Below are positions 10,047 to 20,614 of a DNA stretch of 64,000 nucleotides, piece by piece. Source of the stretch: Datura wrightii (taxonomy: Eukaryota > Streptophyta > Magnoliopsida > Solanales > Solanaceae); contig JASDFA010000019.1 in NCBI GenBank assembly GCA_035772735.1, forward strand, positions 71,524,001-71,588,000, written 5' to 3'. Made by a program: the position numbers and the translations under genes. Position 1 is the first letter of the stretch. Each line of letters starts with the position of its first letter. The notes beneath the pieces are model-generated. The model was given only the letters and a program-made list of their open reading frames with translations. It had not been told where the DNA came from and did no database searches.

Positions 10047-11918
10047 CCCCCACTTCGGTTGGAAATCATTCAATACTTATAAAAATTTCCAGAAACGCTG
10101 TGAACCGAGAGAAACGAAGGAAAATTAAATAATTTCGTCCGATTACGCTGCCAAATGCTGCCCAAACCCAAATTAATCCTAGATACCAAGGTATTTAGCA
10201 GTAGAGAGCATTTCTACGGAGTTAGTTTTGCGAAATACGGCTGACGAATCGGCGAGCCGCCGAACTAAAGTAAGTAGAATTGCTCCAAACTAATGTCTAT
10301 GTGTTCCTAGCCGAGAAGTAAATAATTCTCCCTTCTGGGCCGCTGGAAAATAGCGAGTTTTTGACCGTCTTTCGATAAGCCTAAGTTCAGGCTATAAATT
10401 AAATCGAAAGTAACGTCGCTCTTTACAATAATGTTGTATTTAGTATTGATTGACGTATTTATGAATGCAGTTGGGAGAAAATAGTTGAAGTACCGGCCGA
10501 GCCTCGTCCGACGGACGAATAGTCGAAGATAAGGTATGTAAAGTTAGTTTCCTTCGGCAAGTTAAGTAATATCAGTATAGTGTAATAAATTACTGACCAG
10601 TAGAATGTTCAGAAGTCGAGTATTGCGTTATTATGAATATTGGTATGATGTGAAAAATATTGGGTCGTAATGTATATGAAACCTATCAGTATGATACAGA
10701 TTCTAACGCAAGTGTTAGAGATTGCCCAGTATACTCAGTATGTAATGTGATATGCCATGTTGAGATATGGTTGTATTCAGTTGAAGCCCCGTATAGTAAT
10801 GCAATACCCGTAAAGCACTTCAGAAATAGAATAGCAGACTAAAAATGAAGTTCAGAAAGCATGTCAGGATTAGTAAATCCTGTTACTATAGAAAGTCAGT
10901 ATACAGCGTAGTCTAGCAGAAAGATTATATTCGTACATACATATATAGTACTTCCAGCCTCAGCATGTATTAAGTATGTACTTATTACTATCACTAGTCC
11001 AGCATGTAGTGTATACAGAAACTTAGTAAACAGCAGAATTTTCAGCAGAAACATTACCTTACATAGCATTTGCTCAGTACAGCCCGGCAGGAGACTATGT
11101 TCATATTTATACATCTTTACCTGCCTCAGCACGTATTAAATACGTACATATTGCTATCATCAGCTCAGCATGTAATATGTATGATACTTTACCCCTAGTA
11201 GCCTCGGCATGTGAGATACACAAATAGTATTACCAGTTGAGACCGTTGTATTGTTTGGGGTTGGATTACCTAGCATCCATGACCGCCCAGGGTTAATAGC
11301 TGTATCGACTCGTCCGCCAGAGGACGAGGATACGTCACTCTACGGAGTGGCATGCCGTCCCGCCAGGGGACGAAGATGGGATGCCAGTTTTTCCCCATAT
11401 TTGTGCCTTGATCGGCCTTACACACCCCAGTTGAGCGGATACGCCCGGGTGCAGATTCAGGAGTCCTCCGGACTCAGATGCAGTTATAGTCAGGGGCTCA
11501 GCGAGCCCAAGTGCATACCCTGGGGCCGGCAGGATGCTTACAGCCAGTATAGGAGATGGGATGACCGGGGTAGGGGTATAGATTCTGTGTTGATTGTACC
11601 TCCCGGCTTATGGGGGCCGGGTAAGGTTGTGTATGCCATGTTACGTTATGTATGTTGTGCTATATTACAGTAGATACGAGCAGATTAGTAGTAGAATGAT
11701 ACGTCTCCAGGTATGATTCCTACTCCCTTCAGTATGATTAAGAACAGGTACGATCTACACCATCATACAATTATCTACTCCTTCTTATTTCAGTTTTGAC
11801 AGTTATGTTATTGATTTCAGATATCCCTTCAGTTCTTACAGATTCAGTTATCTCCTACTATTCAGAATTTTTAGTTATATTACTTGTATTCAGCTGTATT
11901 CAGTTTGCTTTACATATT

Positions 11919-11935
11919 CAGTACCAGCGGTACTG
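11919..11935 (+). other. Conserved LTR stem-loop I (element A 5' LTR)
   Basis: Arms CAGTACC and GGTACTG enclose the 3-nt loop AGC. The identical structure is at 19953-19969. In element C the stem is kept but the loop reads ATA on the plus strand (37182-37198, 45071-45087). The solo LTR has loop AGT with one wobble pair (6425-6441). Confidence 0.65.
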
Positions 11936-12579
11936 ACGCCCAGTGGGGTGCTGCATTACTTGCCTGCAGGTACCCATAGATGCGCAGGCGATACCACGTG
12001 ATCCCCATCAGTGGTCGAGTATTCAGCTCCTATCATCTGGAGACTGAATTTCTAGAGGTGTAGTTTAGTTCCTTTTGTTGTACAGTACGGGTAGGTCGGG
12101 GCCCTGTCTCGATCATTTCTATTATCCTTCTTAGAGGCTTGTAGTCTGTATATATTCCCTGTGGTCAGATGAGCCGGTCATGTGGGGACGAGCAGTTGTA
12201 TAGTTGCCTTTACTCCTTCTTTCTTTTGTAATGGCCGTGTGGGGCCATAGTTTGCCAGTAGTGGTGACCTTGCCGGTCACGTAGCTTTTCAGTATGTTAT
12301 GCTTGAGTTACAGATAACTAGACAGCATGGTGGCCTTGTCGGCCCACATAGGTTCCCCTGAATTACCTTGTTTCTGGTCAGCTGTAATACAGGTACAGAA
12401 GGCTATAGGCCAATGGGCCGGGGGCTGTATTTACAGCCGTTATATAGCCCTTTGTTTCCAGAAATTTGAGTTCGAGCCAGCCAGGCGCCAGACGCGCCCA
12501 GGCTTAATAGTTCAGCAGGTCAGGTCTTAGTTGGGCACCAGGTGCCAGTCATACCCCCCAAGGTGGGGCGTGACAAACT

Positions 12580-12591
12580 TGGTATCAGAGC
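12580..12591 (+). other. Primer binding site, element A
   Basis: TGGTATCAGAGC lies 4 bp after the LTR end. It is the standard complement of the 3' end of plant initiator-Met tRNA, used to prime minus-strand synthesis. Confidence 0.92.
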
Positions 12592-12789
12592 AGGTCGTAT
12601 CGCAGGGAGTCTGCAAGCCGTGCTGAGTAGAGTCTTATCCATGGATGTGTTGTGCACCACATACTATGGGTAGGAGGCTGCAAGGCATGATAGGATGGTT
12701 GTCCTTTTATTCTAATTCGGTCGTGCTATAGAGCTGTATAATATAGGGTTGAATTCCAAAAATCTTACCATATTCTTTGGTTACAGCTA

Positions 12790-14160
12790 ATGTCAGACCA
12801 GCCACATCCTATTACCGGTCGGAACTTAGACATTGCAGCAGGAGAAGGCACTAGCAGAATGCCTCCCCCTCACTTGGAGACAGCCCAATCAGAGGGCCCT
12901 ACAGAGGCTTCATCTCAGTCTCCTCAGCAGTCTCCACCACATCAGGAGTCACTTGGGGCGACATTACCTTCAGCAGCCCCTATATTGACTCCTTCTGATC
13001 AGGAGGTTAGGAGTGCTGTAGTTCTGTTAGCACAGATGATGGCTGCTCAGCGTCAGCCAATGCCATCTACAGTTGCAGAATCATCAGGAGGGCCCGGTAG
13101 TTCGAGGGTCCGAGAGTTTTTAGCCCTGAATCCCCCACAGTTCACAGGTACGGACCGAACAGAGGACCCCCAGGATTTTCTGGATCAGATGCGGAGAATC
13201 TTCAGGGTTATGCATGCCACGTCTACCGAGTCAGTTGAGTTGGCCGCATTCCGGTTACGGGATATTGCGGTGTTATTGTACGAAAGCTGGGAAAGGTCCC
13301 GAGGGAGAGATGTTTCCCCTCCCACCTGGTCCAGCTTTTCAGGAGCCTTTCTGGATCATTATCTGCCGTGGGAGATTCGACAGGCCCGGGTAGACCAGTT
13401 CCTACATCTAGAACAGGGGGCCATGAGTGTTCGGGAATATTCTTTGCAGTTTGATTCTCTAGCCCGATATGCACCGACCTTCGTTGATACCATGGCATCC
13501 AGAGTGCATCGCTTCATTACGGGATTGAATCCAGAATATGTTGAGATTTGCACTACAGCCACACTGCGAGAGGACATGGATATTGCTCGCATTCAGGCAT
13601 TCGCTCAGAATATTGAGGGCATCAGACAGCGGCAACGAGAGGTCAGAAGGGTTAATCAGGAACAGCGTCACCGGGACAGGCCAGTTGAATTATAGGGAGA
13701 GGCCCGGGGAGGACCCAGGTCTTGATTGTCAAACAGGCCGCCCAGGCCCCCGCCTCCATCACAGTCACAGGGGGGTAGATTCAGCCGCAGGGGGCAGTCA
13801 GGGACTGGTAGAGGCTCGCAGATGACAGATTCACCATCACAGAGGAGGGCAGAGCAGCGCAGGTATACCCTACCACTTTGCCCTATATGCAGTCGACGCC
13901 ATCCTGGAGCATGCAGATATGGCTCCACCGCATGTTATAATTGCGGCCAAGAAGGCCATTTGATGAAAGATTACCCAGCTAGGGGTCGAGAGGACCAGGA
14001 TAGACAGGATAGGGCATCAACAGGATCACGAGCTACAGCATCTTCGACTGGGCGCAGGCCCTCAGTTTCAGCAGGCAGGGGTCGGGGCAGATCAGGGGCC
14101 TCCAGTACAGGTGCGGGCCCAAGCCGTACATATGCCTTACCAGGGAGGCAAGATTCAGAA
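12790..14160 (+). pseudogene. gag: Element A gag with two zinc knuckles (stops at 13693, 13723)
   Basis: This is the capsid/nucleocapsid part of the polyprotein, which would package element RNA in cytoplasmic particles. The ATG at 12790 follows 'cagcta'; element C has an equivalent ATG at 44215. Residues about 108-200 hold the retrotransposon gag core (FTGTDRTEDPQDFLDQM, then YLPWEIRQARVDQFLHLEQG). An in-frame TAG (13693) and TGA (13723; C has Arg there, so CGA to TGA) interrupt it. Beyond them are a CX2CX3HX3C knuckle (CPICSRRHPGAC, 13879-13914) and a second CCHC knuckle (CYNCGQEGHLMKDY, 13933-13974). The final Cys of the second knuckle is Tyr here but Cys in C. The TTG at 13726 is not a genuine start; it simply follows the stop. 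Confidence 0.9.
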
Positions 14161-14670
14161 GCGTCGCCTGATGTTGTGACAGGTATGCTAACTATCTGTT
14201 CACACCTTGCTTATGTGTTAATTGATCCAGGGTCTACTTTGTCCTATATTACTCCATTTGTGGCACGGAAGTTTAGTATTGTACCAGAATCATTACGGCA
14301 GCCCTTCTTAGTATCTACGCCCGTCGGTGACTCTATCACAGCTAGTCGAATCTACCGCGGGTGTACAGTAGAGATTGTTGACCGCCAGACCACAGTAGAT
14401 CTGGTCGAGTTAGAAATGATAGATTTCGATGCCATAATGGGTATGGACTGGTTAGTGCCATGCTTTGCCAATGTTGAATGTTGGACCAAAACGGTTCGAT
14501 TCCACTTCCCGGGGGAAGCAGTACGGGAGTGGAAGGGCAGCACTGTGACGCCAAAAGGTAGGTTTATTTCCTATCTTCAGGCGAGGAAGTTGATATCTAA
14601 GGGGTGCATTTACCATCTTGTCAGAGTTCAGGATGTCCGAGCAGAATCTCCGACACTCTAGTCTGTCCCA
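14161..14670 (+). pseudogene. Element A aspartic protease domain
   Basis: This is the retropepsin-like domain that would cut the polyprotein. The active-site segment is VLIDPGSTLSY, with the catalytic Asp at 14224-14226. The usual DS/TG triad reads DPG here, and also in C, B1 and other elements of the window, so it is a family state and not decay. The partner segment 'MIDFDAIMGMDWL' (about 14418-14456) and the GCIYHLVRVQD linker follow. A TAG at 14659 replaces the Gln codon that C keeps (CAG to TAG), separating protease from reverse transcriptase. Apart from that stop the domain looks intact. Confidence 0.85.
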
Positions 14671-15990
14671 GTGGTAAATGAATTCCCAGATGTATTTCCT
14701 GATGAGTTACCTGGTATTCCCCCAGAAAGGGAAATAGACTTTGCTATCGACTTGCTACCAGGCACTCAGCCAATATCAATACCTCCTTATCGTATGGCTC
14801 CTGCAGAACTCAGAGAATTAAAGGAGCAGTTGAAAGACTTGTTAGATAAAGGTTTTATCAGGCAGAGTACTTCCCCATGGGGTGCGCCAGTCTTGTTTGT
14901 GAGAAAGAAAGATGGCTCGCTCCGAATGTGCATAGATTATCGGCAGCTAAACAAAGTTACAGTAAAGAACAAGTATCCGCTCCCCAGAATTGATGACTTA
15001 TTTGATCAGTTGCAGGGAGCCAGATACTTTTCTAAGATTGACTTGCGGTCCGGATACCACCAGGTCCGAGTACGTGAAAGAGATATTCCTAAGACGGCAT
15101 TCAGGACCCGATATGGGCATTTTGAATTTCTGGTTATGTCCTTTGGGCTAACGAACGCCCCAACAGTTTTTATGGACCTGATGAACAGTATTTTCAGACC
15201 TTTCCTGGACTTGTTCGTGATAGTATTCATTGATGATATTCTGGTGTATTCTCGCTCTGAAGCAGATCACCGGACTTATTTGCGGACAGTGCTCCAAATT
15301 CTTAGGGACCGCCAGTTGTATGCTAAATTTTCGAAGTGTGAATTCTGGCTTAACTCAGTAGCCTTTTTAGGGCATATTGTCTCAGACGCTGGTATACAGG
15401 TAGACAAGCAGAAGATAGAAGCAGTTAAGTCATGGCCTAGGCCTACCACCCCGACTGAAGTTTGTAGGTTTCTAGGGTTGGCAGGATACTATCGGAGGTT
15501 CGTTGAGGGATTCTCAACCATTGCAGCACCTTTAACAAAATTGACACTGAAAGCAGCAAAGTTTCAGTGGACGGAGGCATGTGAGCAGAGTTTCTAGGAA
15601 CTGAAAGATAGATTGACCTCCGCTCCCATATTAGTACTGCCGGAAGGCACAGAAGGTTATTCAGTCTATTGCGACGCGTCAGGTGTCGGATTGGGCTGTG
15701 TATTGATGCAGCATGGTAGAGTAATTGCATATACTTCCAGGCAGCTGAAAAAGCACGAAAGGAATTACCCCACCCATGACTTAGAGTTGGCCGCAGTAAT
15801 TCATGCCTTGAAGATGTGGAGGCATTACCTATACGGCGTCCATGTTGATATATATACAGATCATAAGAGCTTGCAGTACATTTTCACTCAGAGGGAGTTG
15901 AATCTGCGGCAACGTCGCTGGTTATAATTGTTGAAGGATTATGATGTGAACATCCTGTACCATCCGGGAAAAGCTAATGTTGTAGCAGAT
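14671..15990 (+). pseudogene. pol: Element A reverse transcriptase and RNase H
   Basis: RT would copy element RNA to DNA and RNase H would remove the RNA strand. Visible RT blocks in order: FIRQSTSPWGAPVLFVRKKDGSL, then MCIDYRQLNKVTVKNKYPLP, then FSKIDLRSGYHQ, then FGLTNAP. The catalytic FIDD (15226-15237) and LGHIVSDAGIQVD follow. RNase H has all three acidic positions: YCDAS (Asp 15673-15675), HDLELAA (Glu 15784-15786) and YTDHKSLQ (Asp 15859-15861). Two stops break the pair: TAG 15595 (CAG in C) between RT and RNase H, and TAA 15925 (Glu in C) just after RNase H. The catalytic residues are otherwise preserved, so this is a recently disabled copy. Confidence 0.92.
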
Positions 15991-17574
15991 GCTCTGGGTC
16001 GAAAGTCAATGGGGAGCTTGGCGTATTTGCGACCTGAGAAACAGAAATTAGCTAAAGAAATTCATCAGTTAGCTGGCCTAGCCGTTCGAGTAATAGAAAC
16101 AGGAAATAATGGGCCAGTAATTCAGAATTCTGCAGTGTCATCGTTAGTTACAGAGGTAAAAAAACGGCAGTATGAGGATCCCGATTTAGTCCAGCTCAGG
16201 GATAGAGTTCAGAAAGGTAAGGAGCCAGATTTTCAGATAACCGAGGATGGTGTGCTACATTGTAAGGGCCGCCTTTGTGTCCCGAATGTCGCAGGACTTC
16301 GTGGGCAGATCATGCAGGAGGTACACTACGCTCGCTATTCCCTTCACCCAGGGGCGACGAAAATGTACCACGACATCAGAGACATCTACTGGTGGCCAGG
16401 TATGAAAACTGAGATAGCTGAATTTGTATCTAGGTGTGCTAATTGTCAGCAGGTGAAAGCAGAGCACCAGAAACCCGGCGGTTTAACTCAGGAGATAATG
16501 ATACCTACGTGGAAATGGGAAGCAATAAATATGTATTTTGTAACAGGGTTACCCCGTACTAGACGCAGAAATGATTCCATTTGGGTAATAGTTGATAGGC
16601 TGACAAAATAAGCTCATTTCTTGCCAGTAAGGGCTACCTTCTCAGCTGAGGACTATGCCGAATTATATATTAGAGAAATAGTTAGATTGCATGGAGTGCC
16701 GGTATCTATTATTTCAGATAGGGGAGCACAGTTTACAACTAGACTCTGGCAGTCATTTCAGAAAGGTTTGGGGACGCAGATTAATTTGAGCAAAGCATTC
16801 CATCCTCAAACAGATGGGCAGGCCAAACGTACAATTCAGACGCTCGAAGATATGTTACGAGTGTGTGTGTTAGATTTTGGGGGTAGCTGGGATGAACATC
16901 TTTCGTTAATTGAATTTGCTTATAATAACAGCTACCATTCAGCTATTCAGATGGAGCCTTTTGAGGCATTGTACGGGCGAAAATGTAGATCGCCAGTGGG
17001 CTGGTTTGAAATAGGATAATCAGCATTAATTGGCCCAGACATTGTTCGGCAGTCCGAGGAAAAGATAAAGCTTATCCGATAACGTTTACTGACCGCTTAG
17101 AGCCGTCAGAAGTCATATGCAGATAGACGACGTAGAAATCTAGAATTTTTGGTAAACGACTGGGTATATCTGAAAGTGTCCCCGATGAAAGGGGTAATGA
17201 GGTTTGGCAAGAAGGGCAAGCTTAGCCCAAGATTCATTGGGCCGTATCAGGTTCGGCGGAGAATAGGCCGCGTGGCATACGAGTTGAACTTGCCTCCAGG
17301 GTTAGCGTCGGTTCACCCAGTATTCCATGTTTCTATGTTAAGGAAGTTCGTAGGGGACCCTTCTACAGTAGTTCCAGTCCAGGATGTTCAGGTCACAAAG
17401 GAGTTAGCCTATGAAGAGGTTCCCGTAGCCATCTTAGACAGACAGATTCGCAGGCTGAGAACTAAAGATGTTGCATCTGTCAAGGTATTGTGGCGTAGCA
17501 GAAATCGGGAAGAAATGACGTGGGAGGCTGAAGAAGATATGAAAACCAGATACCCTCCCTTATTTCAGACCTAG
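15991..17574 (+). pseudogene. Element A integrase and chromodomain-like tail
   Basis: Integrase would insert the cDNA into nuclear chromatin. The HHCC zinc domain is visible (VHYARYSLHPG, then SRCANCQQ). In the DD35E core the first Asp is Tyr (MYFVTGLP, 16534-16536), the second Asp is present (IISDRGAQF, 16717-16719), and the Glu is Lys (GQAKRTIQ, 16825-16827). The last two are 36 codons apart, the canonical spacing. Stops occur at 16609, 17017, 17080 and 17098. After the VGDPS segment the chromodomain-like tail reads AILDRQIRRLRTKDVASVKV, then TWEAEEDMKTRYPPLFQT, up to the natural stop at 17572. With two catalytic losses plus four stops this integrase cannot work. Confidence 0.92.
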
Positions 17575-17810
17575 TCAGACGACAGGTATGTCTGTATCAT
17601 TATTTACACAGTACTTTATGGTATGTATGTTGTAAATGATAAAGAAAGGAGTGATATTTAGTTGTCCAGTGGATTGTAGAATATTGTATGCAGTGCCTGT
17701 GTTGGACTTTTTCTGCGTTTTAGGTCTTTGCGATAGTCCATATTACAGGGGAAACTCTGCCAAAATTTTTTCCAGAAACTAGAATAAGCAGTCCTCTAGA
17801 TAGCAGTATA

Positions 17811-17844
17811 CATTCGAGGACGAATGTTCCTAAGGGGGGGAGAA
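17811..17844 (+). promoter_or_regulatory. Element A stem-loop and polypurine tract
   Basis: CATTCG-AGGA-CGAATG (17811-17826) is a perfect 6-bp hairpin with a 4-nt loop. TAAGGGGGGGAGAA (17831-17844), the plus-strand primer tract, abuts the 3' LTR. The same pair occurs in C (antisense, 39169-39202) and B2 (48850-48880). Confidence 0.85.
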
Positions 17845-20609
17845 TGTTATACCTCGTAGAATTCCCGGCACTTAGATGACCTGTTCGCACATTGGTTAAG
17901 CGTATTTGAAAGCCATACGTGCTAGGGAAAGGCCCGGGAAAAGATCGGATGAGAAACCTGTCGAACCATCGCGGGAGGAGCCGAGGTAGAGCCCCTCCGC
18001 GATGGCAGCGTGTCACGGAGGTGAGGCCTCCGCGATGGCTCCGTGACACATTGCCCGTGTCCAGGCCCAAGTATATAAAGCCTCCACTTCGGTTGGAAAT
18101 CATTCAATACTTATAAAAATTTCCAAAAACGCTGTGAACCGAGAGAAACGAAGGAAAATTAAATATTTTCGTCCGATTACGCTGCCAAACGCTGCCCAAA
18201 CCCAAATTAATCCTAGATACCAAGGTATTTAGCAGCAGAGAGCATTTCTACGGAGTTAGTTTTGTGAAATACGGCCGACGAATCGGCGAGCCGCCGAACT
18301 AAAGTAAGTAGAATTGCTCCAAACTAATGTCTATGTGTTCCTAGCCGAGAAGTAAATAATTCTCCCTTCTGGGCCGCTGGAAAATAGCGAGTTTTTGACC
18401 GTCTTTCGATAAGCCTAAGTTCAGGCTATAAATTAAATCGAAAGTAACGTCACTCTTTACAATAATGTTGTATTTAGTATTGATTGACGTATTTATGAAT
18501 GCAGTTGGGAGAAAATAGTTGAAGTACCGGCCGAGCCTCGTCCGACGGACGAATAGTCGAAGATAAGGTATGTAAAGTTAGTTTCCTTTGGCAACTTAAG
18601 TAATATCAGTATAGTATAATAAATTACGGACCAGTAGAATGTTCAGAAGTCGAGTATTGCGTTATTATGAATATTGGTACGATGTGAGAAATATTGGGTC
18701 GTAATGTATATGAAACCTATCAGTATGATACAGATTCTAATGCAAGTGTTAGAGATTGCCCAGTATACTCAGTATGTAATGTGATATGCCATGTTGAGAT
18801 ATGGTTGTATTCAGTTGAAGCCCCGTATAGTAATGCAATACCCGTAAAGCACTTCAGAAATAGAATAGCAGACTAAAAATGAAGTTCAGAAAGCATGTCA
18901 GGATTAGTAAATCCTGTTACTATAGAAAGTCAGTATACAACGTAGTCTAGCAGAAAGATTATATTCGTACATACATATATAGTACTTCCAGCCTCAGCGT
19001 GTATTAAGTATGTACTTATTCCTATCACTAGTCCAGCATGTAGTGTATACAGAAACTTAGTAAACAGCAGAATTTTCAGCAGAAACATTACCTTACATAG
19101 CATTTGCTCAAGACAGCCCGGCAGGAGACTATGTTCATATTTATACATCTTTACCTGCCTCAGCACGTATTAAATACGTACAGATTGCTATCATCAGCTC
19201 AACATGTAATATGTATGATACTTTACCCCTAGTAGCCTCGGCATGTGAGATACACAGATAGTATTACCAGTTGAGACCGTTGTATTGTTTGGGGTTGGAT
19301 TACCTAGCATCCATGACCGCCCAGGGTTAATAGCTATATCGACTCGTCGGCCAGAGGACGAGGATACGTCACTCTATGGAGTGGCATGCCGTCCCGCCAG
19401 GGGACGAAGATGGGATGCCAGTTTTTCCCCATATTTGTACCTTGATCGGCCTTACACACCCCAGTCGAGCGGATACGCCCGGGTGCAGATTCAGGAGTCC
19501 TCCGGACTGAGATGCAGTTATAGTCAGGGGCTCAGCGAGCCCAAGTGCATACCCTGGGGCCGGCAGGATGCTTACAGCCAGTATAGGAGATGGGATGACC
19601 GGGGTAGGGGTATAGATTCTGTGTTGATTGTACCTCCCGGCTTATAGGGGCCGGGTAAGGTTGTGTATGCCATGTTACGTTATGTATGTTGTGCTATATT
19701 ACAGTAGATACGAGCAGATTAGTAGTAGAATGATACGTCTCCAGGTATGATTCCTACTCCCTTCAGTATGATTAAGAACAAGTACGATCTACACCATCAG
19801 ACAGTTATCTACTCCTTCTTATTTCAGTTTTGACAGTTATGTTATTGATTTCAGATATCCCTTCAGTTCTTACAGATTCAGTTATCTCCTACTATTCAGA
19901 ATTTTTAGTTATATTACTTGTATTCAGCTGTATTCAGTTTGCTTTACATATTCAGTACCAGCGGTACTGACGCCCAGTGGGGCGCTGCATTACTTGCCTG
20001 CAGGTACCCATAGACGCGCAGGCGATACCACGTGATCCCCATCAGCGGTCGAGTATTCAGCTCCTATCATCCGAAGACTGAATTTCTAGAGGTGTAGTTT
20101 AGTTCCTTTTGTTGTACATTACGGGTAGGTCGGGGCCCTGTCCCGATCATTTCTATTATCCTTCTTAGAGGCTTGCAGTCTGTATATATTCCCTGTGGTC
20201 AGATGAGCCGGTCGTGTGGGGCCGAGCAGTTGTATAGTTGCCTTTACTCCTTCTTTCTTTTGTAATGGCCGTGTGGGGCCATAGTTTGCCCGTAGTGGTG
20301 ACCTTGCCGGTCACGTAGCTTTTCAGTATGTTATGCTTGAGTTACAGATAACTAGACAGCATGGTGGCCTTGTCGGCCCACATAGGTTCCCCTGAATTAC
20401 CTTGTTTCTGGTCAGCTGTAATACAGGTACAGAAGGCTATAGGCCAATGCGCCGGGGGCTGTATTTACAGCCATTATATAGCCCTTTGTTTCCAGAAATT
20501 TGAGTTAGAGCCAGCTAGGCGCCAGACGCGCCCAGGCTTAACAGTTCAGCAGGTCAGGTCTTAGTTGGGCACCAGGTGCCAGTCATACCCCCCAAGGTGG
20601 GGCGTGACA
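17845..20609 (+). repeat. Element A 3' LTR
   Basis: 2765 bp, same length as the 5' LTR and nearly identical, TGTTATACC to GTGACA. TATA at 18072-18080, foldback at 18010-18049, stem-loop I at 19953-19969. The 140-codon frame seen in the 5' LTR ends early here because a TGG codon has become TAG near 19645. Confidence 0.93.
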
Positions 20610-20614
20610 ATTGT
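20610..20614 (+). repeat. Target site duplication of element A, right copy (ATTGT)
   Basis: Exact match to 9806-9810. Confidence 0.9.

Larger units (their letters stand above)
9811..12575 (+). repeat. Element A 5' LTR
   Basis: 2765 bp, TG...CA. U3 contains CCGCGATGG words and the GTGTCACGGAG/CTCCGTGACAC inverted repeat at 9932-10015. TATATAAAG is at 10038-10046, and the hairpin CAGTACC-AGC-GGTACTG is at 11919-11935. A 140-codon frame (11251-11673) crosses it but is cut by a stop in the 3' LTR copy and is not a gene by my reading. Against the 3' LTR the first ~215 bp show seven differences, all transitions. Confidence 0.93.
9811..20609 (+). mobile_element. Element A: complete Ty3/gypsy chromovirus-type retrotransposon
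   Basis: A structurally complete 10.8-kb element. Two LTRs of identical length (2765 bp) begin TGTTATACC and end GGGGCGTGACA. A primer binding site matches the initiator-Met tRNA. One gag-pol frame runs 12790-17574. A stem-loop, a polypurine tract and a perfect 5-bp target duplication (ATTGT) complete it. The pol order RT-RNase H-integrase-chromodomain places it in Ty3/gypsy; the tail suggests a chromovirus such as Tekay/Del, an inference from motifs only. The polyprotein is closed by nine in-frame stops but has no frameshift relative to its own reading frame. It is inserted in the antisense LTR of element D and is the same family as element C and the solo LTR at 4453-7014. Confidence 0.95.

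Noticed and set aside
11251..11673. 140-codon open frame in the A 5' LTR, partly repeated at 19285-19647
   Set aside because: The 3' LTR copy is closed by a TGG to TAG change, and the composition follows the GC-rich LTR segment. No recognisable domain or promoter context, so chance openness in an LTR is the simpler reading.
13726..13728. TTG as an internal start for a separate nucleocapsid-protease protein in A
   Set aside because: It directly follows an in-frame TGA where element C has an Arg codon, so it is a by-product of a nonsense change.
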